Notes: a model not told the origin generated them from the letters alone. A stretch of DNA of 33,453 nt from JACQCV01 sp964634555 (GCA_964634555.1 CAZWJJ010000002.1:1-33453); one strand, 5' to 3'. Shown: positions 8,799-16,055, counted from the stretch's first letter. Numbers and translations are program-made.

Positions 8799-10133
8799 AT
8801 GCATCAAAGATCCAGAAGTAATTTATCTCTCGTTCTCAAAATCATTATGCCGGTGCTTATTTTTGCAGCCGGATTTTATTTTGGCAACCACGGTAATGGT
8901 TCAGAAATTGATAAAGTTACATATATTAGCAATAAACAGCCCACGATTCCTGTTACAGCCGATTTTTCAGAATTTTGGAAAGTTTGGAATATTATAAATG
9001 ATAAGTTTGTTGACACTCATCCGACTTCTACTAACGCAACTTCTTCTCCAAAGATTGTTACAGATGAACAAAAAATTCAAGGAGCGATCGCAGGGCTGGT
9101 TAAATCTCTTGGAGATCCATATACGATCTATATGCCGCCAGAAGAGGCTGCAATGTTTCAGAATGATATAGATGGAAGTTTCCAGGGGGTTGGAATGGAG
9201 GTAGGTATTAAAAATAATATTTTAACTGTTATAGCGCCGCTTGAAGGTACTCCGGCGAAGGCGGCAGGTGTAAGGGCGGGCGATCGTATAGTTAAAATCA
9301 ACGGCGGATCAACGGCGGATATGTCAGTGGAAGAAGCTGTGAAGAAGATCCGTGGTCCTAAGGGTACATATGTCACCTTATCCTTGATTAGAGATGGAGA
9401 AAAAAATGCCCTAGACATAAAGGTTGTTCGAGCTGTTATTACAATTCCAGTTATGGATATTGGTGATCTGAAATCAGTAAATAAAGAGGGAAATTTGACC
9501 AATGGCAAGGGCGGTACAGTAACAGATTCGAGTAATACTGGACTTAGAAGCGATGGGGTTTTTGTAATGAGACTATATAATTTCTCAGCTCCATCACCAG
9601 ATTTCTTCCGTGAGGCTTTGAAAAAATTTGAGGCATCAAAATCTGATAAGTTACTCCTTGATCTTCGAGGCAACCCTGGTGGTTTCCTTGATGCCGCTGT
9701 TGAGATGGCTAGTTGGTTTCTGCCATCGGATAAGGTTGTGGTTAGGGAGATTGTAAGCAAGGATGGGCAAGAGATGACTCATTACAGCAAGGGGTACAAT
9801 ATATTTAATAGTAACCTCAAGATGGTGATCCTTATAGATAAGGGCAGTGCATCAGCTTCCGAAATTTTGGCTGGCGCGCTTCACGAAAATGGAGTGGCTA
9901 AACTTATAGGCGAACAGAGTTTTGGCAAGGGATCAGTACAAGAGTTGGTTAATGTTACGCCCGATAGCTTTATTAAGGTTACAATTGCCAAGTGGTTGAC
10001 TCCGAATCGAAATTGGATATCATTTAAGGGCTTAACTCCAGACATCGTAGTGCCTATAACTGATGGTGATCTGAAGGCAGGCAAGGATCCGCAATTCGAT
10101 AGAGCGATCCAATATTTATTAACAGGAAAATAG
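8799..10133 (+). CDS. S41-family carboxy-terminal processing peptidase (CtpA/Prc-like)
   Basis: Membrane-anchored serine protease of 444 aa acting outside the cytoplasmic membrane. It has a signal anchor at about residues 10-28 and a helical pre-domain. A PDZ domain follows at about residues 120-205 (GSFQGVGMEVGIKNN, LEGTPAKAAGVRAGDRIVKI, split by GVR). The S41 protease core has the nucleophile Ser in KGSASASEILAGAL (about residue 350) and the general-base Lys in GEQSFGKGSVQEL (about residue 377). LLLDLRGNPGG is also present. A possible promoter TTGCAA-17-AATAGT ends 4 nt before the start, with no Shine-Dalgarno site. It is followed after 13 nt by rplI. Confidence 0.94.
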   Translation: MHQRSRSNLSLVLKIIMPVLIFAAGFYFGNHGNGSEIDKVTYISNKQPTIPVTADFSEFWKVWNIINDKFVDTHPTSTNATSSPKIVTDEQKIQGAIAGLVKSLGDPYTIYMPPEEAAMFQNDIDGSFQGVGMEVGIKNNILTVIAPLEGTPAKAAGVRAGDRIVKINGGSTADMSVEEAVKKIRGPKGTYVTLSLIRDGEKNALDIKVVRAVITIPVMDIGDLKSVNKEGNLTNGKGGTVTDSSNTGLRSDGVFVMRLYNFSAPSPDFFREALKKFEASKSDKLLLDLRGNPGGFLDAAVEMASWFLPSDKVVVREIVSKDGQEMTHYSKGYNIFNSNLKMVILIDKGSASASEILAGALHENGVAKLIGEQSFGKGSVQELVNVTPDSFIKVTIAKWLTPNRNWISFKGLTPDIVVPITDGDLKAGKDPQFDRAIQYLLTGK

Positions 10134-10146
10134 GATAGATACTCAA

Positions 10147-10590
10147 ATGAAAGTTATATTATTGCAGGATGTGCCTAAGGTTGGAAAAAAGTATGATATT
10201 AGAGAAGTTTCTGATGGTTACGGTAGGAATTTTTTGTTGAGAAACAAACTTGCAGAGGCTGCGACGGACAAATCATTAAAGGTGGCCGAGGAGATGAAGC
10301 AGAAGATGGTTGCGGTTAGAAAAATGGCTGATGCTGAGACCGAATCGAGCCTTGCTAAAATATCTAATATTAAATTAACCCTTAAGGGTCGTGCCAATGA
10401 GGAGGGGCATCTATTTGCAGGTATTAAGTCGGAAGAAATATCACGAGCAATTAAGGATCAGGCCGATTTAGTTGTCTTACCGGAATTTATTATGATAGAT
10501 AAGCCCATAAAGACATTGGGTGAGCATACTATTGGAGTTTCTCTGGCTGGTAAGACTGCGAGTTTTAAGTTAGTAGTTGATAAAGAATAG
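10147..10590 (+). CDS. rplI: Large ribosomal subunit protein bL9
   Basis: Ribosomal protein of 147 aa. The N-terminal rRNA-binding domain reads MKVILLQDVPKVGKKYDIREV, here split before IREV, followed by the GYGRNFLLRNKLA motif typical of L9. The connecting helix and the C-terminal domain (LFAGIKSEEISRAIKDQ) complete the usual length. It lies 13 nt after the S41 protease gene, probably in the same transcript, and ends at a bidirectional terminator. Some CPR lineages are reported to lack L9, so its presence may help place this genome. Confidence 0.96.
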   Translation: MKVILLQDVPKVGKKYDIREVSDGYGRNFLLRNKLAEAATDKSLKVAEEMKQKMVAVRKMADAETESSLAKISNIKLTLKGRANEEGHLFAGIKSEEISRAIKDQADLVVLPEFIMIDKPIKTLGEHTIGVSLAGKTASFKLVVDKE

Positions 10591-10624
10591 CTTTCTAGTC
10601 AATTAGTCAAATTAAACAAATATT

Positions 10625-10656
10625 AAAAAACACCGGGTGATGGCCGGTGTTTTTAT
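10625..10656. terminator. Bidirectional terminator between rplI and rpmA
   Basis: ACACCGG (10630-10636) pairs with CCGGTGT (10644-10650), extended by an A-run on the left and a T-run on the right. T-tracts therefore follow the hairpin on both strands, serving both convergent genes. Confidence 0.85.
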
Positions 10657-10668
10657 TTAGGTATCAAT

Positions 10669-10944
10669 TTATTCTATGACATTTACGGTAGACTTTTTAG
10701 AAGTCTTGCCGTTAAATTTTATTTTGCGCTTTTCACCGAATTTTATGGTTCCGGCTTTTAGGGCAAATAATGTGTGGTCCTTGCCAGTTCCAACATTGGC
10801 TCCTGCTATAATCACTGTGCCTCGCTGTCGGACAATCACCGCACCGGCCTTAGCAATATCGCCATCATATAGTTTGGTGCCGAGATATTTAGGCCCAGAA
10901 TCTTTAAGGTTTTTTGCGGAACCGCCCGCTTTCTTATGTGCCAT
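10669..10944 (-). CDS. rpmA: Large ribosomal subunit protein bL27
   Basis: Ribosomal protein of 91 aa near the peptidyl-transferase centre. It begins MAHKKAGGSAKNLKDS and contains KYLGTKLYDGD, IVRQRGTVIIAGANVGTGKDHTLFA, read here in two parts around GTVI. The start is right at MAHKKAGG, so no N-terminal cleavage peptide is present. Its usual neighbour rplU is not adjacent. On the minus strand a weak promoter TTGACC-17-TTCAAT ends 11 nt before the ATG, giving a short leader. The gene is convergent with rplI. Confidence 0.97.
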   Translation of the reverse strand: MAHKKAGGSAKNLKDSGPKYLGTKLYDGDIAKAGAVIVRQRGTVIIAGANVGTGKDHTLFALKAGTIKFGEKRKIKFNGKTSKKSTVNVIE

Positions 10945-11146
10945 ATGGTTTAATTATTGAATCTTGATTATTCGATAAGGTCAAATTTAGAGTTACAGAT
11001 GAGTTTAAACTATTTTATTAAAAAAATCAAGTAATTGTATTTTAGCCAATAGTCCACCATTGATTTATTACTATCTTTTATGTACCATTTAGGTGTCTTT
11101 AGTTAAGGTGGGTCGGTCTTTAACGTTATTAATTTGTACAAAAAAT

Positions 11147-11308
11147 ATGAATAGTAAATTAGTTTGGGTAATCGTTATAGTACTGGTTTTGATCGGTCTT
11201 TGGTACTGGTCAATGCCTTCAGCTCCGGTTACTCCTTCAGCTCCTGCATCGGCCGCTGATACAACTTCAGCTCCTGTTGTTCCAGCCGCTCCAGCTCCAA
11301 CAAATTAG
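11147..11308 (+). CDS. Small membrane-anchored peptide with Pro/Ala/Ser tail
   Basis: A 53-aa product with one hydrophobic helix (LVWVIVIVLVLIGLWYW) at about residues 5-21 and a low-complexity tail of Ser, Ala, Pro and Thr with PSAP/TSAP units. The tail probably lies outside the membrane and is likely disordered. A start at GTG 11093 would add 18 residues but looks unlikely, as the hydrophobic helix follows ATG 11147 directly. No clear Shine-Dalgarno site is seen. A strong terminator follows 19 nt after the stop, supporting a real transcription unit. No function can be assigned. Confidence 0.6.
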   Translation: MNSKLVWVIVIVLVLIGLWYWSMPSAPVTPSAPASAADTTSAPVVPAAPAPTN

Positions 11309-11326
11309 CTCTATGAAATTTAAGAA

Positions 11327-11358
11327 ACAGCCTTCGTTAAAGACGAGGGCTGTTTTTT
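11327..11358 (+). terminator. Intrinsic terminator
   Basis: ACAGCCTTCGT (11327-11337) pairs with ACGAGGGCTGT (11343-11353) over 11 bp with one G-T wobble, and six T residues follow. It ends the small membrane peptide gene. Confidence 0.92.
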
Positions 11359-11378
11359 AAATAATAATTATATTGCTA

Positions 11379-11407
11379 TTGACATACCAACATATGATCT
11401 GTTAGAT
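11379..11407 (+). promoter_or_regulatory. Promoter of the 11483-11941 gene
   Basis: Consensus TTGACA (11379-11384), a 17-nt spacer and TTAGAT (11402-11407). The predicted leader is about 70 nt and carries an AAAGGAG ribosome binding site. Confidence 0.65.
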
Positions 11408-11482
11408 TTATATGCAGTTAAAGTCCTTTAATAGCAGAGCAAACATGTTGTAAAACAGGTTTGCAAGAAAGGAGAGATGTTG

Positions 11483-11941
11483 ATGGTTGCTCACATTCTT
11501 ACTACAGTCAAAACCTTTGATCCCGTCGCTTTCATTGGCGAAGGCTGGAAAGTTCTCGAAGATGAGAGTGATAAGCGTACAGAGGCCCTGAATGAGGTCG
11601 ATTTCACTAAGGTTAATTTCGAAAACGGTATCAAGTATGGGAAAAGATGGACGACCGGCAAAGAGAGGTTGAGGTTCCTCAGAGAGGGTGGCAACATCCT
11701 TCTCGGCGTTGAGACCCTTCTGGCCCTTTGGCAGGAGAAGGACCATACTACTCTGGAATGGATCCACGAGGAGAAGATTATCTACTACCTAGACTTCTTC
11801 GGAACCATTATCGCGAGTCCGCACAACCACCGCTTTGTGACGTGTCTCCGTCGCAGAGACACCAGGTGGTACTGTAGCCTCTCTTGTCTAGACTGTGAAT
11901 GGCACGACGGCAACTTCTCTGTCTCTCTCACAAGTAAGTAG
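11483..11941 (+). CDS. Unknown protein with candidate hypervariable C-terminal tail
   Basis: A 152-aa protein of unknown function. ATG 11483 is preferred over ATG 11477 because GGAG (11471-11474) is 8 nt from it and only 2 nt from the other. The N-terminal two thirds are acidic and helical (FDPVAFIGEGWKVLEDE, DLTKV-like DFTKVNFENGIKYG). The last 50 residues shift to a Trp/Cys/Arg/Asp-rich segment (RWYCSLSCLDCEWHDGNF) after FFGTIIASP. Most codons in this tail end in C or T. From memory, a large CPR family shares this layout with a strongly variable tail, reminiscent of C-type-lectin-like targets of diversity-generating retroelements; this needs a search. The gene is GC-richer than its neighbours, with its own promoter and terminator, and is followed by a dispersed repeat. 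Confidence 0.8.
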   Translation: MVAHILTTVKTFDPVAFIGEGWKVLEDESDKRTEALNEVDFTKVNFENGIKYGKRWTTGKERLRFLREGGNILLGVETLLALWQEKDHTTLEWIHEEKIIYYLDFFGTIIASPHNHRFVTCLRRRDTRWYCSLSCLDCEWHDGNFSVSLTSK

Positions 11942-11993
11942 CGCCCTTTGAACTTCGCCACACTAGCCTAATCTTGGTCACTTTGACCTTCCG

Positions 11994-12020
11994 GCCCCGA
12001 CTTTTGTCGGGGCTGTTTTT
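11994..12020 (+). terminator. Intrinsic terminator
   Basis: GCCCCGAC (11994-12001) and GTCGGGGC (12006-12013) form a perfect 8-bp stem with a TTTT loop, followed by TGTTTTT. It ends the 11483-11941 unit. Confidence 0.93.
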
Positions 12021-12032
12021 ATTGTTTGTAGA

Positions 12033-12153
12033 GTCATTGCGAGCCGTGCGGAGCAATCTATGTGGCTATTTTGCAGAAAGAGATTACTTCGTTGCAGGCT
12101 CCTCGCAATGACAGGCCTAGAGTGTCATTGCCCTTGTGGTTGCTCGCAATCAC
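12033..12153. repeat. Dispersed palindromic repeat, copy 2
   Basis: GTCATTGCGAG (12033-12043) and CTCGCAATGAC (12102-12112) form the outer arms, and a partial second unit follows to about 12153. The segment 12075-12131 matches 14925-14981 at 54 of 57 positions by eye. It starts 13 nt after the terminator of the 11483-11941 gene, the same arrangement as copy 3. This fills most of the gap up to the uvrB promoter. Confidence 0.85.
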
Positions 12154-12242
12154 ATCAAAGCTGAGACAATAACACTGAAAAGTCCTAAATTCCTTTATTG
12201 CGGACTATAATGACGATTTAGAATTTAATAGATCACACTAAT

Positions 12243-12271
12243 TTGACATACTGTAATATTTTGTGTTCAAT
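12243..12271 (+). promoter_or_regulatory. uvrB promoter, leaderless
   Basis: TTGACA (12243-12248), a 17-nt spacer and TTCAAT (12266-12271), which ends exactly 6 nt before ATG 12278. The transcript should begin at or next to the start codon. This also decides the start over the upstream in-frame GTG at 12263, which would lie upstream of the predicted transcript start. Confidence 0.6.
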
Positions 12272-12277
12272 GTACAG

Positions 12278-14332
12278 ATGAATTCACCCTTTAAATTGGA
12301 ATCGGAATTTAAGCCGACAGGCGATCAGCCCGAAGCTATAAAAAAATTAACGCAGGGTGTTCACGGCGATTTGGATCACCAGACTCTTTTTGGCGTGACA
12401 GGATCTGGTAAAACTTTTACCATTGCAAATGTGATCGCCAATATAGGTAAACCGACGCTTGTCATCGCGCATAACAAAACTTTGGCGGCTCAGCTTGCTC
12501 AAGAGTACCGTGAATTTTTTCCACATAATGCCGTTCATTATTTTGTATCTTATTATGACTACTATCAGCCCGAGGCTTACATGCCGATCACTGATACTTA
12601 CATCGAAAAAGATGCGAAGATAAACGAAGAGATCGATAGGCTTCGACATGCTTCAACTCAGGCGCTATTATCACGCAAGGATGTCATTATTGTTGCCTCA
12701 GTTTCTTGCATATATGGTTTAGGAAGTCCGTAGGATTATGAGAAAGAAAATTTGAAAATAAAGACCGGTGCTAAAATTTCACAGCAAGACCTGTTTCAAA
12801 AACTGGTCTCAATTCACTTTCAAAGAACAAATTCCGATCTGACTCCTGGGACATTCCGCTCTTTGGGTAATAATGTTGAAATCATGCCGACTGGTGAGAA
12901 AATTATTTTAAGCCTTGATCTTTCGACTGAGGGTAGTGAGAGTTCTATATCAAATATAATGAGTATTGATCCGATCTCGCGCCAATTGATCGAGAAAATG
13001 GATCTGTTCTATCTTTTTCCTGCTAAGCATTTTTTGACTAATAAAAGCAAAAAGCGCGCGGCTATCAAATCGATCCGCGCCGAACTCGCGGCTCGTCTTA
13101 AGGAATTAAAAAAGGCCGGCAAGATTTTGGAAGCAGAGAGATTAAAAAGGCGGACAAGCTATGATCTGGCTATGATTGAAGAGGTTGGATACTGTTCTGG
13201 AATAGAAAACTATTCCAGACATTTGGCAGGTCGCATTGCCGGTTCACCGCCCGATACTTTGCTATCTTATTTTCCTAAAAAGGCCGACGGTTCGGCGGAC
13301 TTCTTGACTGTGATTGACGAATCTCACGTTACAGTTCCGCAGATCAGCGGAATGTATGCAGGTGATCAAGCTAGAAAGAAAACCTTGATAGAGCATGGTT
13401 TCCGCTTGCCGTCAGCCCTCGATAATCGCCCGTTTACTTTCGAGGAGTTTAATGAAAGAGTGGGTCCTGTAATTTATACCTCTGCAACTCCCGCTGATTA
13501 CGAAAAAAGTTTAAGCAAATCTCCCAATGGACAGATCGTCGAACAGATAATTCGTCCGACAGGATTGATAGACCCTGAGATAGTTGTCCGGCCGATTGTT
13601 GCTTCTGAAAAATACGGGGGACAAATACAGGACTTCATGAAAGAGGTGAATGATGTGGTTGGTAAGGGATTTAGAGTGATAGCCACAACTTTAACAAAAA
13701 AGATGGCCGAGGAGCTTTCAATCTATTTAAAAGATAAGGGGATAAAAGCCGAATATCTTCACAGTGATATAAAAACGATAGAAAGAATTCAGATCTTAAC
13801 TGATTTTAGAAAAGGTAAATTTGATTGTCTGGTTGGAGTTAATCTTTTGCGCGAAGGACTTGATCTGCCAGAAGTCGCATTGATTGGAATTTTAGATGCA
13901 GATAAGGAGGGTTTTTTGCGTTCAGAATCATCGCTTATTCAAACTATAGGCCGAGCGGCACGGAATGTTTTTGGCCGCGTAATACTTTATGCTGATAAAA
14001 TTACTGGCTCAATGAAAGCGGCAATCGATGAAACAGCAAGAAGAAGAAAGATACAGACTGAATATAATACTAAACATGGCATAACGCCGAAAACCATCAT
14101 TAAATCTATCAAGGATATCACCGAAGGTATGGAATCAAAGCATAGCAAGACTGTCAATGCTTTGTTGGAGATTGATAAAAGGGTTTTTGCTAAAAATCCC
14201 AAAGCTCTGATTAAAGAAAAAGAATCCCAAATGAATGATGCCGTTAAACTTCTTGATTTTGAAACCGCGGCGATTTTGCGCGATGAAATAAAAATTTTGG
14301 CGCAAATGGCGGAAGGTCTAGACAATAAATAA
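12278..14332 (+). CDS. uvrB: Excinuclease ABC subunit B, interrupted by in-frame TAG at codon 152
   Basis: DNA-damage-verifying helicase-like subunit of nucleotide excision repair, partner of UvrA. The frame spans 684 codons plus stop, the normal length. The Walker A GVTGSGKTFTIANVI, the beta-hairpin YYDYYQPEAYMP, and VASVSCIYGLGSP precede an in-frame TAG at 12731-12733. After it the same frame continues DYEKENLKIKTGAKIS, then DESHVTVPQISGMY, SLIQTIGRAARN and the C-terminal UVR motif (DFETAAILRDEI). UvrB proteins usually read GSPEDY or similar here, so TAG stands in place of a GAG Glu codon. The rest of the gene shows no other damage. Taken literally, only a 151-aa fragment or an N-truncated product from a start near 12752 would be made. 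Confidence 0.93.
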
Positions 14333-14387
14333 CAAGTATGTTATTTATGTGGTAGAAGGACTTTTAAGTTCAAGAAAGGGGTGAGGA

Positions 14388-14813
14388 ATGCAGACCGAAT
14401 TTAACCTCATGATCGACTACAGTCAGACCTTAGAGCAGATGATCGCCGCCGGCCGTTACGACTGGCCCAACAGCGAGATTATGGCCAAGCGCTTTTTTGT
14501 GAAGGAAGTGGGTAAGATCTTTCTCAAGGCAGAACTTGTCCACTTCAACCGGAACATCTCTTCAGGTGGAGTGGTTTTTGAACTCCGCAAGATGGGTAAG
14601 CGCCCCGCCACTATCGAAGAGCTCCTGGCCTTCGGGGCGCAATACCCCGAGATCCAGCGTGAGTTCCCGGTAGTTGCCCTCGGCTCCTCCGCGTGGATCT
14701 GCGGCCACTTCGTGACATACCTCTACGGGGACGGCTTCAAGCGGTGCCTGCGCCTCCACGGGAGGGGCGGCTGGTGGGGCGTCAGCTCTCGGTTCCTCGT
14801 TTTCGACAAGTAG
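14388..14813 (+). CDS. Unknown protein with candidate hypervariable C-terminal tail
   Basis: A 141-aa protein, strikingly GC-rich with C/G-ending codons, unlike uvrB beside it. The purine-rich GGGG (14378-14381) lies 6 nt before the ATG. The N-terminal part contains YDWPNSEI, VHFNRNISSGGVVFELRKMG and RPATIEELLAFGAQYPEIQ, then EFPVVALGSSAW. The last 45 residues (VTYLYGDGFKRCLRLHGRG, then GWWGVSSRFLVF) are rich in Gly, Trp, Arg and aromatic residues. From memory this matches a widespread CPR family whose end after ALGS is highly variable and closes with an RFLAVRK-like strand, as expected of a C-type-lectin-like target of a diversity-generating retroelement. No template or reverse transcriptase is nearby. 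Terminator and repeat follow, as at 11483-11941. Confidence 0.82.
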   Translation: MQTEFNLMIDYSQTLEQMIAAGRYDWPNSEIMAKRFFVKEVGKIFLKAELVHFNRNISSGGVVFELRKMGKRPATIEELLAFGAQYPEIQREFPVVALGSSAWICGHFVTYLYGDGFKRCLRLHGRGGWWGVSSRFLVFDK

Positions 14814-14837
14814 GTTTTTGTCTCACTAGAAATGATT

Positions 14838-14864
14838 ATCCCGACCCTTGGTCGGGATTTTTTT
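14838..14864 (+). terminator. Intrinsic terminator
   Basis: ATCCCGACC (14838-14846) pairs with GGTCGGGAT (14850-14858) around a CTT loop, followed by a T-run. It ends the 14388-14813 unit. Confidence 0.93.
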
Positions 14865-14878
14865 AATGTTAATGAGCA

Positions 14879-15046
14879 GTGTCATTGTTAGTGATAGCAG
14901 GGCGATCTACAGAGCTATATTTCTAGAAAGAGATTGCTTCGTCGCAGGCTCCTCGCAATGACAGGCCTAGAGTGTTATTGCGAGGAATGAAATGACGAAG
15001 CAATCTCTAATAGGATTGCCACGCTCCTTGCGCTCGCTCGCAATGA
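14879..15046. repeat. Dispersed palindromic repeat, copy 3 (compound)
   Basis: A compound array of the same repeat family. The segment 14925-14981 is nearly identical to 12075-12131. A further unit follows, with TTATTGCGAGGAATG, GACGAAGCAATCTC and a closing CTCGCAATGA. The ends contain decayed versions of the GTCATTG arm. There are no coding features. It fills the gap between the 14388-14813 terminator and the promoter of the next operon. Confidence 0.85.
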
Positions 15047-15066
15047 AGATTTAGAAAAAAGATAGT

Positions 15067-15094
15067 TTGACAAATGGGATTTTTAATGTAGATT
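15067..15094 (+). promoter_or_regulatory. Promoter of the 15139-15968 operon
   Basis: TTGACA (15067-15072), a 16-nt spacer and TAGATT (15089-15094). The predicted leader is about 40 nt and ends with a strong AAGGAGG ribosome binding site. Confidence 0.6.
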
Positions 15095-15138
15095 CTAGTA
15101 GAGTTGTTGTTCGTTGAAAACACAAGGAGGACGAAGGA

Positions 15139-15375
15139 ATGCACCTGGTCGGTCTGTTTTGGATAGGATGTATGATTTTTAATCACACCCTACTTTTCCG
15201 CCATGATGCCATGTTTGAAGATCTGCCACTATTGGCTAAGTCTTTCTGGTTGCTTTCCGGTCCTGTATTTTCTTTGCTGATCGTATTTTCAAGCTTCTTT
15301 ATTAAAAGATGTTCTGAATGTCATCGCTGGCAAGCGGATTGTAACTGTCAAAAGGGAGGCCGAGATGTCATATAA
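15139..15375 (+). CDS. Small unknown membrane protein with Cys motif
   Basis: A 78-aa protein with two hydrophobic stretches (about residues 2-20 and 32-55) and a C-terminal cluster CSECHRWQADCNCQKGG that could bind a metal. AAGGAGG lies 8 nt upstream of the ATG. It is the first gene of a compact three-gene operon, and its end overlaps the next gene by 11 nt, implying coupled translation. I do not recognise the family and assign no function. Confidence 0.7.
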   Translation: MHLVGLFWIGCMIFNHTLLFRHDAMFEDLPLLAKSFWLLSGPVFSLLIVFSSFFIKRCSECHRWQADCNCQKGGRDVI

Positions 15376-15754
15376 GAAGATTGGAAATGTGACGCTTCTT
15401 CCTGATTGGAGGGGTCGTCCGAATTTTCAATCCGATCCAGATTTTGATTTTGCGAACAAGATATTTATATATGCGTCGTTTATTCCCAATCCAAGATTAA
15501 ATCCCATGCATAATGATGCTGAGAAATGGATTGCCTATCATGATGAACAGAACATTGATCTATTTACATTGGGTGTTATAGATCTAGGGGTTTTATTGGA
15601 AACTGAATATGTTTGGGGCGTAGTGGAGTTTGCGCGCGAATTCGATGATCTTGAGTCAGCCCAAAGAGTGTTCCAACAGATGAAAGAATCAAAGAGCGGC
15701 TTGGCTGATTTCTATCTCTATAATAAAGGTAAGTTGATCGATAAGTATGACTGA
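15365..15754 (+). CDS. Unknown soluble protein, middle gene of small operon
   Basis: A 129-aa protein without a signal peptide or transmembrane segment. It is rich in Asp, Phe and Tyr (PDFDFANKIFIYASF, EYVWGVVEFAREFDDLE) and ends with a helical segment. GGGAGG is 5 nt before the ATG and lies inside the previous gene. It overlaps the next gene by 8 nt. It ends in TGA. No family is recognised. Confidence 0.72.
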   Translation: MSYKKIGNVTLLPDWRGRPNFQSDPDFDFANKIFIYASFIPNPRLNPMHNDAEKWIAYHDEQNIDLFTLGVIDLGVLLETEYVWGVVEFAREFDDLESAQRVFQQMKESKSGLADFYLYNKGKLIDKYD

Positions 15755-15968
15755 TGAAAAGAAGTTCACACTTGATGATCAGAAAGAATTGATTAAAAAT
15801 CATTTAGAAGATCTGTATGAATTAGAAAAAAGGTTGCGTGAATTTGCTGATGCAATTTTTCGAGCCAGATATGGATTTGACGCGCTCTTTATTGATGAAC
15901 TGCAAACTGATGTCCACATGCTGATTCATAAGATTTTCATTTCTTCCAAGCTGTCTAAGAAAAGTTAG
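15747..15968 (+). CDS. Unknown small helical protein, last gene of small operon
   Basis: A 73-aa, charged and probably all-helical protein (LIKNHLEDLYELEKRLREFA) with a heptad-like pattern. Its ATG overlaps the end of the preceding gene and has no clear Shine-Dalgarno site, so it is probably translated by coupling. An intrinsic terminator begins 9 nt after the stop. Function unknown; an interaction partner of the preceding protein is one possibility. Confidence 0.68.
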   Translation: MTDEKKFTLDDQKELIKNHLEDLYELEKRLREFADAIFRARYGFDALFIDELQTDVHMLIHKIFISSKLSKKS

Positions 15969-15976
15969 TTGATACT

Positions 15977-15999
15977 GCCCCGATATGCGGGGCTTTTTT
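15977..15999 (+). terminator. Intrinsic terminator
   Basis: GCCCCG (15977-15982) pairs with CGGGGC (15988-15993), followed by a T-run. It ends the three-gene unknown operon. Confidence 0.9.
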
Positions 16000-16026
16000 A
16001 ATTCAAATTGAAGGGTGCCGGCGGAT

Positions 16027-16055
16027 TTGCACATTTATAAAACATAATGTATAGT
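16027..16055 (+). promoter_or_regulatory. uvrA promoter, leaderless
   Basis: TTGCAC (16027-16032), a 17-nt spacer and TATAGT (16050-16055). The -10 box ends exactly 6 nt before ATG 16062, so transcription should start on the start codon. The upstream in-frame ATG at 16047 precedes the -10 box and is unlikely to be used. Confidence 0.7.

Noticed and set aside
3794..12733. Reassignment of TAA and TAG to glutamate as the genetic code
   Set aside because: TAA and TAG end nearly all other genes in the window at family-appropriate lengths, including relA, serS, uvrA, truB, priA and the ribosomal proteins.
14325..14348. Terminator after uvrB
   Set aside because: A perfect 9-bp inverted repeat (ATAAATAAC/GTTATTTAT) spans the stop codon, but it is AT-only apart from one pair and no T-run follows.
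14879..15046. CRISPR array
   Set aside because: The repeats are palindromic, imperfect and irregularly spaced without unique spacers, and no cas genes are present.
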